NCBI GenBank assembly: GCA_030621655.1
Contig: JAUXHH010000035.1
Coordinates: 1 to 11,573 of the forward strand
Source of the DNA: Desulfobacterales bacterium
GTDB lineage: Bacteria > Desulfobacterota > Desulfobulbia > Desulfobulbales > BM004
DNA: 11,573 nt
Direction: 5' to 3'
A program made the position numbers and the translations under genes. Under the pieces are notes generated by a model. The model was not told where the DNA came from, ran no database searches, and was given only the letters and a program-made list of their open reading frames with translations. Each line of letters opens with the position of its first letter. Position 1 is the first letter of the stretch. Shown here piece by piece: positions 5,817-11,573 of this stretch.

Positions 5817-7190
5817 TCATATTTGTCCATAAGCCTGGCGCCGGATTCTGGCAGAATTTCTCAGAACCCCGACATGCTCGTCCACGTAATCTATTACTCT
5901 TGGTTGTTTGCCGGAAGCCGGCCTGCGGATCCGGCCGATAACCTGCTGGAGCCTGCCGGTGAACTTTATGGGGGTGGTGAGAAACAGGGTGGCAAGGCCT
6001 GCTGCATCGAACCCCTCACCCACGAGCTGCAGTGTTGAAATAAGGACTTTGATTTCGCCACGATGAACCGAAGCAACTATTTCAGAGCGCTCGGCCATTG
6101 GCTGTTTGCCGGTCAGAACACTTGCCTGCAGACCTTTTTCAGCAAGCAGGTCCGCCAGTTTCCGGCAATGAGCCACACGATCACTGACAACAAGAACTAT
6201 GCCTTCTGTTTTCATGGCCTCTGCATAAATATCCTCAGCAATCTGCTGACTGCGCGCTTCGTTTTTTGTCAAGGAGTTCATCAGGGCCTGATAATTCCCC
6301 CGAAAAACATATTTGAAACTGGTTGTTTTTTGTATGAATTCCGGTTTCAGGACCGCTCCAACTGCAGTCAGTTCTTTCGAGTCAACCTGGTGGGCCCGTT
6401 CTCCCATGAAGAGATAGATCAGACGGGTCAAACCATCCTCCCTGCGGTAGGCGGTTGCTGAAAGTCCGAGCATGAAATAGGAATCAAATCTTTTGACTAC
6501 CTCGGTAAAAAGCGTTGCCGGAACCCGGTGGCACTCATCAACTATTAAATGCCCAAAGCATGGGGTCAACTCATCGAGTCTTTTCCGGGCAGTATTGACA
6601 ATTGCAATGGACAGCGGCTGGATATCGAACTTCGAGTCACCAATGAGCCCGGCCTGAACCCCCAGAAACTGCATGACACGTTCTTCCCACTGGTACATCA
6701 ATTCTCTGCTGTGAACCAGGATGAGGGTCGGCTGACGACGCCTTGCTATTACTTCAAGGGCTATAACAGTTTTGCCGGATCCGGTGGCCGCGACAAGCAC
6801 GCCGAAATGTCTACGCAGAATATCCTGTGACGCCTTCTGCTGGTATGATCGCAGTTCACCTTGAAAACTGAAGTCTACCTCTGCCAGCCTGCGGCGAAAA
6901 TCTTCAATAACCGGGGCCTTTCCCATGTATCTCTTACACAGTGCAACTGCCTGGGCGGCAAACCCCCTGGGAAAGAGAATACCCGCTTCATCCAACTCGA
7001 AAAAAAAGAGTTTCTGCTTGAAGTGCTTACCCACCCAGCGCCCATACTTCCTGGCATCCTTGTATTTAGGGTTGTCAATGGTTAGGTTGTCCTGCAGCGC
7101 CTGCAGAAAAGGAATTGATATGCCTGAAAGGTGGCATTGTCCCGCAACTGTCAGCACCGGATTTTTTCCTTTCCTTTCAGAGTGGACCAT
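5817..7190 (-). CDS. XPB/SSL2-like SF2 helicase (DEAD/DEAH family)
   Basis: This 457-residue ATP-dependent DNA helicase or translocase carries the full SF2 motif set: a Q-like LRSYQQKA at 113-120, motif I AATGSGKT at 134-141, motif II DECH at 218-221, motif III SAT at 244-246, motif V GEGFDA at 391-396, and motif VI QVIGRIRRP at 416-424. Residues 1-110 form the N-terminal domain common in bacterial XPB-like helicases, with NPKYKDARKYGRW and the ILFPRGF stretch just before the helicase core. There is no nuclease, primase or methylase domain. No restriction or defence partner is next to it, so it looks like a stand-alone repair or recombination helicase. The start is uncertain. The ATG at 7188-7190 has only a weak upstream site. 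A GTG at 7155-7157 has AAAGGAAAGGA nine bases before it and would give 446 residues with all motifs retained. Confidence 0.9.
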   Translation of the reverse strand: MVHSERKGKNPVLTVAGQCHLSGISIPFLQALQDNLTIDNPKYKDARKYGRWVGKHFKQKLFFFELDEAGILFPRGFAAQAVALCKRYMGKAPVIEDFRRRLAEVDFSFQGELRSYQQKASQDILRRHFGVLVAATGSGKTVIALEVIARRRQPTLILVHSRELMYQWEERVMQFLGVQAGLIGDSKFDIQPLSIAIVNTARKRLDELTPCFGHLIVDECHRVPATLFTEVVKRFDSYFMLGLSATAYRREDGLTRLIYLFMGERAHQVDSKELTAVGAVLKPEFIQKTTSFKYVFRGNYQALMNSLTKNEARSQQIAEDIYAEAMKTEGIVLVVSDRVAHCRKLADLLAEKGLQASVLTGKQPMAERSEIVASVHRGEIKVLISTLQLVGEGFDAAGLATLFLTTPIKFTGRLQQVIGRIRRPASGKQPRVIDYVDEHVGVLRNSARIRRQAYGQI

Positions 7191-7320
7191 TAAACTACAC
7201 CATCTCGCTAATTACTTGTTTTCACTGTATGGATATGATAAATATTTACGCTTAAAATACTTTTCCGGCTCTGGGTTGTCCATTTCTTTAGCATTAAAAT
7301 CATACAGTTACAACTCTACC

Positions 7321-7337
7321 GGAGGCATACGCGATTG
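7321..7337 (+). promoter_or_regulatory. Ribosome binding site selecting a TTG start
   Basis: GGAGG at 7321-7325 is nine bases before a TTG at 7335-7337. The next in-frame start, ATG at 7350, would be 24 bases from the site, too far. The TTG is therefore the likely start of the receiver-domain gene. Confidence 0.6.
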
Positions 7338-7751
7338 TCCATAGAAATCATGGGAAAATCTTCTCAACAACATAACGAACCTTCCTCTAAAATACTTATC
7401 ATTGATGACGACCCCGCGATTTGTGGGGTGATTGCCGACTATCTTTCTAACAAGGGTTTTGTCGTCCTTAAGGCGGAAGACGGCACGGTCGGCCTCAATC
7501 TTTTTGCCAGGGAAAATCCGGACCTTGTCCTTCTTGATCTTCGTCTTTCCGGCATGGACGGGCTTGAAATATTAAGCTGCATCAACAAGGATTCCCCTGA
7601 TACTCCGGTTATTATCGTCTCTGGTCAAGGAACAATTAAAGATGCAATAGCAGCCTTGAAAACAGGGGCTTGGGATTATATCACCAAGCCGATCTTTGAC
7701 ATGAATATCCTTAATATTTCTGCATTGAGATCACCGAATCGATTATTATGA
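7335..7751 (+). CDS. Truncated response-regulator receiver domain, remnant of a REC-output protein
   Basis: The 138 residues begin at TTG (strong GGAGG site). Residues 19-126 are a CheY-like receiver with acidic pocket D24/D25, phospho-acceptor Asp68 (LLDLR), Ser96 (IIVSG) and Lys118 (TKP). All phosphorylation residues are present. The domain stops at the segment after TKP (IFDMNIL), so the last helix (alpha 5) is missing. The final residues (SALRSPNRLL) are not receiver sequence: they are an out-of-frame reading of an EAL motif (LEITES) encoded by the same bases. The stop TGA overlaps the ATG of the EAL fragment (ATGA). The ancestral protein was probably REC-(linker, possibly GGDEF)-EAL, and an internal deletion near 7712-7724 joined the two ends in different frames. 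A phosphorylatable but structurally damaged receiver may still be made. Confidence 0.75.
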   Translation: MSIEIMGKSSQQHNEPSSKILIIDDDPAICGVIADYLSNKGFVVLKAEDGTVGLNLFARENPDLVLLDLRLSGMDGLEILSCINKDSPDTPVIIVSGQGTIKDAIAALKTGAWDYITKPIFDMNILNISALRSPNRLL

Positions 7752-8119
7752 AGAATGTAGAGTCTACGATAACGAAGCTCAACCAACTGCACAAGATGGG
7801 CATCAGCCTGTCCATAGATGATTTTGGCACCGGCTATTCATCCTTGAACTACTTGAAACTTTTCCCCATAGACAACCTGAAAATTGATCGCTCCTTTGTT
7901 TTCAATATAACGTCTGATTCCACAGATGCCGCCATTGCCGCTTCTGTCATCCTGCTGGCCCACAGCATGAACCTGAAGGTGACCGCAGAAGGTGTTGAAA
8001 CAAATGAGCAGCTTGAAATGCTGCGCCGGCAGGGATGTGACCATGTCCAGGGTTTTCTCTTCAGCAGGCCCATTGCTGCCGAAAAATTTACCCCCTTCTT
8101 TGCATCCCGGCTCAAATAG
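7748..8119 (+). CDS. C-terminal half of an EAL (c-di-GMP phosphodiesterase) domain, degenerate
   Basis: The 123 residues match only the second half of an EAL domain, which normally has about 240. Visible are DDFGTGYSSL (24-33), the KIDRSFV strand (45-51), AEGVE (80-84) and QGFLFSRPI (101-109). The EAL signature, the Asn metal ligand and the whole N-terminal half are gone. The metal-binding Glu of the LEITES motif is encoded just upstream (7724-7741) in this frame, but behind a TAA at 7712-7714 and before the ATG. Catalysis is therefore not expected. The start ATG overlaps the stop of the receiver fragment, so reinitiation is possible, though no ribosome binding site is seen. Residual c-di-GMP binding is conceivable but unlikely. 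I read it as the 3' remnant of a deleted receiver-EAL gene. Confidence 0.75.
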   Translation: MKNVESTITKLNQLHKMGISLSIDDFGTGYSSLNYLKLFPIDNLKIDRSFVFNITSDSTDAAIAASVILLAHSMNLKVTAEGVETNEQLEMLRRQGCDHVQGFLFSRPIAAEKFTPFFASRLK

Positions 8120-8151
8120 TATTATTTTATTCCCTGAAGCTGGACCTTATT

Positions 8152-8313
8152 ATGAAAGATATTCTTTACATCATACTGTCCTTCATCATTGCCGGACTGA
8201 CCCTTGCCTTTCTGGTAAAAAAAATGAAGGACGACTGTATACCCTGACTGCTGGCATACGGCACTCTCGGTATGGGTCTCATATCTTATTATTTACTGAC
8301 AACATATTTCTAA
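8152..8313 (+). CDS. Small two-helix membrane protein interrupted by an in-frame TGA: candidate selenoprotein or nonsense-mutated gene
   Basis: The frame starts at ATG 8152 and gives 31 residues to a TGA at 8245-8247. It then continues in the same frame for 21 residues to a TAA at 8311-8313. Both parts look like one protein. The first has a membrane helix (ILYIILSFIIAGLTLAFLV) and a charged loop KKMKDDCIP. The part after the TGA is a second helix (LLAYGTLGMGLISYYLL). The TGA falls three residues after a Cys, so reading it as selenocysteine gives a CxxU redox motif. A short hairpin CATAC/GTATG (8255-8259, 8270-8274) follows, with a loop opening GG, a feature of bacterial SECIS loops. The stem is short and the loop is close to the TGA (12 nt). 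The upstream ribosome binding site is weak. The alternative is a nonsense mutation, since the preceding gene is also decayed. The family is not recognised. Confidence 0.4.
8255..8274 (+). promoter_or_regulatory. Possible SECIS-like hairpin after the in-frame TGA
   Basis: The 5-bp stem CATAC/GTATG encloses a 10-nt loop that begins GG, seven bases after the TGA at 8245-8247. Known bacterial SECIS loops carry a G in the first two loop positions, which fits. The stem is short and the loop lies nearer the TGA than in the formate dehydrogenase example, so the support is weak. Confidence 0.2.
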
Positions 8314-8371
8314 CCAGAATTTTTCGGGATAACTTCCCCTGCATAAGAATTGATTTAACTAACTGACTACT

Positions 8372-9481
8372 ATGAACGTAAACGGCAAACATTACCGGAC
8401 TATCTGGCCCAAACAAGACAATCCGCAAATCATAGAGATCATTGACCAGCGATTTCTACCGCATAATTTTGTTGTAGAAGAACTTGCAGGACTTGATGAC
8501 TTTGTTTCTGCAATACGGGACATGCATGTAAGAGGCGCCGGGCTTATCGGAGCCACTGCTGCCTTTGGTATGTATTGCGCAGCATTGCATACGCCGCAGG
8601 AGAAAGGCGAAAGCTTTCTTAAAGAAGCTGCCCGGAAACTTATTGATACCAGGCCAACGGCAAAAAACCTGTCGTGGGCTGTGAGAAGACAGCTCGCAGC
8701 CATACTGGGAATTGCTGACGCTGCAGAAAGACTAAAGAAAGCCTATGAGACCGCCTGCCTCATAGCTGACGAAGATGCTGAATATTGTCGCAGGATAGGT
8801 GAGCACGGCCTGGGGATCATCAGGGAAATAAGCAAGCGGAAAAATGGCGAACCTGTCAATATCCTTACCCACTGTAATGCAGGCTGGCTGGCATTTGTAG
8901 ACTATGGTTCAGCCACGGCTCCCATTTATGCCGCCCACCAGGAAGGTATTCCCCTTCATGTCTGGGTAGATGAAACCAGGCCGTGGAACCAGGGAGCCAA
9001 GTTGACTGCCTGGGAACTATTTCAGGAAAACATTGATCATACTCTCATTGTTGACAACACTGGCGGACATCTCATGCAGCATGGCCAGGTCGATCTGGTT
9101 ATCGTTGGCTCGGACCGTACGACCCGTACAGGTGACGTGGCCAATAAGATAGGCACCTATCTTAAGGCCCTCGCTGCCAAAGATAACAATGTGCCGTTCT
9201 ATGTAGCCTTGCCATCCTCAACAATTGACTGGGACTTATGCGACGGCCTGCAGGAAATCCCCATAGAAAAGCGTTCAGGCGATGAGGTTAAATTTATTTC
9301 CGGACTGAGCACTAAAGACCAAGCGCTGACAACTGTCCTCTGTGGACTTCCTGAAACCCCTGCTGTCAATTATGGATTTGACGTCACGCCGGCACGCCTG
9401 GTAACCGGTATCATCACTGAACGTGGCATTGCAGAGCCCAATGAAAAATCACTGCTCTCTTTTTTTCCTGAATATTCTTAA
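8372..9481 (+). CDS. mtnA: S-methyl-5-thioribose-1-phosphate isomerase (MtnA)
   Basis: The 369-residue protein, full length for the family, converts 5-methylthioribose-1-phosphate to 5-methylthioribulose-1-phosphate in methionine salvage or the related DHAP shunt, in the cytoplasm. Landmarks are the phosphate-binding VRGAG at 53-57, TRPTAKNL at 93-100, catalytic Cys168 in THCNAGWLA, ETRPWNQGAKLTAWEL at 201-216, catalytic Asp248 in GSDRTTRTGDVANKIGTY (246-263), and DVTPA at 337-341. Typical MtnA has RGAPAIG; here it is RGAGLIG, a change beside the substrate phosphate site. No other methionine-salvage gene (kinase, phosphorylase, dehydratase) is adjacent. The closest possible partner is the convergent LsrF-like aldolase about 0.9 kb away. 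No clear ribosome binding site precedes the ATG, but the N-terminus matches family length. A relative acting on another aldose-1-phosphate cannot be excluded. Confidence 0.9.
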   Translation: MNVNGKHYRTIWPKQDNPQIIEIIDQRFLPHNFVVEELAGLDDFVSAIRDMHVRGAGLIGATAAFGMYCAALHTPQEKGESFLKEAARKLIDTRPTAKNLSWAVRRQLAAILGIADAAERLKKAYETACLIADEDAEYCRRIGEHGLGIIREISKRKNGEPVNILTHCNAGWLAFVDYGSATAPIYAAHQEGIPLHVWVDETRPWNQGAKLTAWELFQENIDHTLIVDNTGGHLMQHGQVDLVIVGSDRTTRTGDVANKIGTYLKALAAKDNNVPFYVALPSSTIDWDLCDGLQEIPIEKRSGDEVKFISGLSTKDQALTTVLCGLPETPAVNYGFDVTPARLVTGIITERGIAEPNEKSLLSFFPEYS

Positions 9482-9515
9482 TCAGTTTTATCCATCCAGG
9501 CCTCTGTCATTTCCG

Positions 9516-9638
9516 ATGCAGCGCCTGGACACGTATGCCATAGCACAGATTTTTACTTACCCGGATGCAGCAGAAAACACGACCGCACAGAGACAGTTGG
9601 CCTGTCTTCTGCTTAAACATCAAAAAAATAACTCTTGA
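9516..9638 (+). CDS. Doubtful 40-residue open frame between mtnA and the YSC84 gene
   Basis: An ATG at 9516 opens 40 residues (MQRLDTYAIAQIF, then DAAENTTAQRQLACLLLKHQ). The composition is protein-like and could be a helical fragment, but there is no ribosome binding site. The end overlaps the candidate -35 box of the next gene. It may be a remnant or a chance frame. I do not recognise it. Confidence 0.15.
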   Translation: MQRLDTYAIAQIFTYPDAAENTTAQRQLACLLLKHQKNNS

Positions 9639-9663
9639 AAGGGTCTTCGAAGCATATTAAAAA
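9635..9663 (+). promoter_or_regulatory. Candidate sigma-70 promoter of the YSC84-like gene
   Basis: A -35 box TTGAAA (9635-9640, five of six consensus bases) and a -10 box TAAAAA (9658-9663, four of six) are exactly 17 bp apart. They predict a start near 9670 and a leader of about 45 nt. The palindrome CTTCGAAG (9645-9652) lies in the spacer and could be a small operator. Confidence 0.4.
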
Positions 9664-9714
9664 ACCTTAACAGTTTTATTGAAATTGAATTCTATTTTGA
9701 ATGGAGACAAACAC

Positions 9715-10296
9715 ATGCAAATTACCACTTTATTTACCAGCAAGCGTATTCTCAGCTCATTTGTAACAGTATTTATTATTGCCTTACTGATTGCACCGAC
9801 CTTTTCGCATGTTGCCCAGGCGGCAACTGCCAAGGAGATAGATGTCAGCGTTGAAGTTGCCCTGGACCGCTTTAAAAATGACGTCAAAGGTGCCAGTGAA
9901 TTCCTTGCAAATGCAAAAGGGGTACTTGTCATTCCCAATGTCATTCGGGTCGGCTTTGGCCTGGGAGGGGAGTATGGGGAAGGTGCCCTGATCGTTGGCG
10001 GCAAGACCGTAGACTACTACAATACAGTAGCCGCTTCCTTCGGATTCCAGATTGGTGCCCAGTCAAAGAATATTATTATTATCTTCATGGAAGAAACTGC
10101 CCTGACGAAATTTCGCGACAGCCTTGGCTGGCGTGCAGGGGTTGATGGTTCCGTGGCGCTCATTGATCAGGGAGCAGGGTCCTCTGTGGATACGGATAAT
10201 CTGCGACATCCGATTGTCGGTTTTGTTTTCGGGCTTAAAGGCCTCATGGTCAACCTGTCGCTGGAAGGCTCCAAGTTCACAAAGCTTATCAAGTAG
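9715..10296 (+). CDS. Exported YSC84/SYLF-domain lipid-binding protein
   Basis: The protein has 193 residues. The start ATG at 9715 follows TGGAGA eight bases upstream. An ATG 36 bases earlier lacks such a site. The N-terminus is a signal peptide: basic SKR, hydrophobic FVTVFIIALLIAPTF, and a cleavage site near VAQA-ATA. The mature protein is a YSC84-related (SYLF) domain. Recognisable stretches are AKGVLVIPNV, a Gly-rich GFGLGGEYGEGAL, SFGFQIGAQS, and the terminal half with GSVAL and FGLKGLMVNLSLEG. The SYLF domain binds phosphoinositides in eukaryotes; bacterial members are thought to be envelope-located lipid-binding proteins of unclear role. It is transcribed alone from a likely promoter at 9635-9663 and ends at the shared terminator at 10350-10386. 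Confidence 0.88.
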   Translation: MQITTLFTSKRILSSFVTVFIIALLIAPTFSHVAQAATAKEIDVSVEVALDRFKNDVKGASEFLANAKGVLVIPNVIRVGFGLGGEYGEGALIVGGKTVDYYNTVAASFGFQIGAQSKNIIIIFMEETALTKFRDSLGWRAGVDGSVALIDQGAGSSVDTDNLRHPIVGFVFGLKGLMVNLSLEGSKFTKLIK

Positions 10297-10349
10297 GAGG
10301 GTTTTGCCACTGGTCTAATAAAAAACAGGCTCAGCAAAAAATTATCAAT

Positions 10350-10386
10350 AAAAGGCGGCTACCCCATGGAACCCGCCTTTTATTTT
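10350..10386. terminator. Bidirectional Rho-independent terminator
   Basis: The arms AAAAGGCGG (10350-10358) and CCGCCTTTT (10373-10381) form a 9-bp stem with a 14-nt loop. On the plus strand it is followed by TTTTATTTTT. On the minus strand the T-run of the arm is followed by ATTG. It sits between the convergent YSC84-like and lsrF-like genes and should end both transcripts. Confidence 0.85.
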
Positions 10387-10399
10387 TCTCTGCTTCAAA

Positions 10400-11275
10400 T
10401 TACTTCTTGTTTTTTAAGTCAAGATACATCTCGTGCGCCTGCGCAGGCGGCAGGTTTTTATGCACTGTTGCACCTACGGCCTGGATCATTGCAGCCGGAG
10501 ACTCCGCCTGAAAAATATTTCTTCCCATATCCACTCCAGCGGCACCCTCCTGCACTGCATTATATGCCATGGTCAAAGCATCAATTTCCGGCATTTTTTT
10601 ACCGCCGGCCATGACAATAGGCACCGGGCAACTTGCGGTAACAGACTCAAAACCCTTCGGGATATAGTATGTCTTCACATATTGAGCCCCAAGTTCTGCG
10701 CATATCCTGCAAGCCAGCCTGAAGTAGCGGGAAGACCTTTTCATCTCAGTACCTACCGCAGTCACTGCTAATATCGGCATACCATACCGCATACCCATAT
10801 CAACCAGCCTGGTCATATTATGCACTGACTGAGTTTCATACTCACCGCCGATAAATACCTGGACCGCCAATGCTGCGGCATTGAGACGGAGAGCGTCCTC
10901 CATATCAACGGCAATCTGCTCATTGGACAGCTCCTTCAGGATACTTGGGCCACCACTGGCTCTGAGCACAATGGGTCTGGTATAGGAAGGCGGCACGACC
11001 GAGCGCAGGATTCCCCGGGTCAGCATCAGCGTATCTGCATACGGGGCAATCGGCAGGATGCTCAGATCGATCCTCTCCAAGCCGGCGGTCGGGCCTTGAA
11101 AATATCCGTGATCAATGGCAAGCATCACGGTCCTCCCTGTCTCAGGGTTAAAAATACGGGACAGCCGGTTTTTCATACCCCAATCAAGGGAATTGGAACC
11201 CTTGAGAAAAAAACCTTCCGTTTTAGTACTTTTATCCAGGCTGAAATCTTTTCCCTCTTTATCCGCTTCAGGCAT
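10400..11275 (-). CDS. lsrF: LsrF-like class I aldolase / 3-hydroxy-5-phosphonooxypentane-2,4-dione thiolase
   Basis: This 291-residue TIM-barrel enzyme is homologous to E. coli LsrF, which transfers an acetyl group from the phosphorylated AI-2 product (3-hydroxy-5-phosphooxy-2,4-pentanedione) to coenzyme A. From memory of the E. coli protein, the resemblance is extensive: LDWGM-RLSRIFNP near 30-44, AIDHGYFQGPTAGLERID (53-70), TRGILRSVVPP (86-96), VKTYY with the probable Schiff-base Lys201, PIVMAGGKKMPE (219-230) and GVDMGRNIFQ (247-256). The start ATG has AAAGGAG at good spacing. It lies 72 bases after the stop of a medium-chain dehydrogenase gene on the same strand, so the two probably form one operon. 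No lsr transporter or kinase is visible. An aldolase acting on another 5-modified pentulose or pentanedione phosphate is possible. Confidence in the family is high, in the exact substrate moderate. Confidence 0.88.
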   Translation of the reverse strand: MPEADKEGKDFSLDKSTKTEGFFLKGSNSLDWGMKNRLSRIFNPETGRTVMLAIDHGYFQGPTAGLERIDLSILPIAPYADTLMLTRGILRSVVPPSYTRPIVLRASGGPSILKELSNEQIAVDMEDALRLNAAALAVQVFIGGEYETQSVHNMTRLVDMGMRYGMPILAVTAVGTEMKRSSRYFRLACRICAELGAQYVKTYYIPKGFESVTASCPVPIVMAGGKKMPEIDALTMAYNAVQEGAAGVDMGRNIFQAESPAAMIQAVGATVHKNLPPAQAHEMYLDLKNKK

Positions 11276-11347
11276 AATGTATCTCCTTTCAATCTTTCTT
11301 TTAAATATTCTTTTTGAATCCGTGATGAAAACAGGATATTCGTAAAC

Positions 11348-11573
11348 TTACTCCTGTGGTTTAATAATCACCTTAAGTGAGCCGGCCCCCTCTGCAACCA
11401 GACGGAATCCTTCTCCTGTGTCAGCCAGTCCGAGCCGGTGTGTGATCATATCATCAATCCTTACACGCTTGGACCTGATGATTTCCAATGCCTCTGCACA
11501 ATCACCGGGGCTTGCTGCATATGATGTTGTCACTGATACATCACGACGCCAGAAAACATCATTGATCGAAAGA
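11348..11573 (-). CDS. C-terminus of a zinc-type medium-chain dehydrogenase (MDR family), partial
   Basis: About 75 residues are visible, with the 5' part beyond the right edge. The sequence from LSINDVFWRRDVSVTTSYAA through the segment before IDDMITHRLGLADTGEGF to a final SLKVIIKP matches the C-terminal end of sorbitol/threonine/alcohol dehydrogenases. In these proteins the ITHRxxL-AFxL motif and the LKVVIxP strand close the catalytic domain. The zinc and NAD-binding regions lie outside the window. It sits directly upstream of the LsrF-like gene on the same strand. That suggests oxidation of a sugar or polyol precursor (or reduction of a product) in the same catabolic pathway. The substrate cannot be told from this fragment. 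Confidence 0.85.
   Translation of the reverse strand, partial: LSINDVFWRRDVSVTTSYAASPGDCAEALEIIRSKRVRIDDMITHRLGLADTGEGFRLVAEGAGSLKVIIKPQE

Noticed and set aside
5817..7190. Defence island (restriction or TOTE-like system) built around the XPB-like helicase
   Set aside because: No nuclease, methylase, primase or toxin gene is adjacent. Both neighbours are unrelated single genes.
7181..7206. tRNA-like stretch (TGTAGTTTAATGGTCC on the minus strand)
   Set aside because: It resembles a D-arm only. No acceptor stem, anticodon arm or T-arm can be built around it.
7740..7752. Programmed -1 frameshift joining receiver and EAL fragments
   Set aside because: The bases (CGATTATTATGA) are not a good slippery heptamer and no stimulatory structure is evident. 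The receiver lacks its last helix, so a deletion scar explains the data better.
1..11573. CRISPR array, prophage or insertion sequence
   Set aside because: No regularly spaced repeats, transposase, integrase or phage genes are visible on either strand.

Overview
The window looks like the chromosome of a Gram-negative bacterium, most likely a Desulfobacterota sulfate or sulfur metaboliser (an inference). The supporting signs are an MlaE-family permease with an N-terminal STAS-like domain, an outer-membrane DUF3187 barrel, a lipoprotein, a protein with a desulforedoxin-like four-cysteine site, moderate GC content, and several small unrecognised proteins. There is no phage, insertion sequence, CRISPR array, tRNA or rRNA. 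It reads as a mosaic of short transcription units on both strands rather than one large operon.

Layout: 1-659 (-) is the 5' part of an ABC lipid-transport permease. 950-1153 (-) is a 67-residue unrecognised protein with a strong ribosome binding site, a 19-bp palindrome upstream and a terminator downstream. 1787-2113 (-) ends in a desulforedoxin-like C-terminus and has its own terminator. Divergent from it, 2414-4014 (+) is a two-gene unit: a DUF3187 barrel overlapped by one base by a GDSL/SGNH lipoprotein. A nested inverted repeat with a heptanucleotide tandem array separates it from a convergent dynamin/EHD-like membrane GTPase (4138-5496, -). An XPB-like SF2 helicase follows (5817-7190, -).

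Divergent from the helicase, 7335-8119 (+) is the scar of a response regulator with output domains. A receiver cut short before its last helix is joined, in a shifted frame, to the C-terminal half of an EAL domain. Next comes a small two-helix membrane protein whose reading frame is interrupted by a single in-frame TGA (8152-8313). The TGA lies in a Cys-Ile-Pro-TGA context, so the gene is either a selenoprotein or a nonsense-mutated gene. Then come mtnA (8372-9481, +) and an exported YSC84/SYLF lipid-binding protein (9715-10296, +). A shared terminator separates these from a convergent catabolic unit: an LsrF homologue (10400-11275, -) preceded by the C-terminus of a medium-chain dehydrogenase (11348-end, -).

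The most interesting points are the possible Sec-encoding TGA, the LsrF-dehydrogenase pair next to an MtnA homologue with a variant motif (possibly an unusual 5-modified pentose-phosphate route), the receiver/EAL deletion scar, and the repeat element at 4018-4131.
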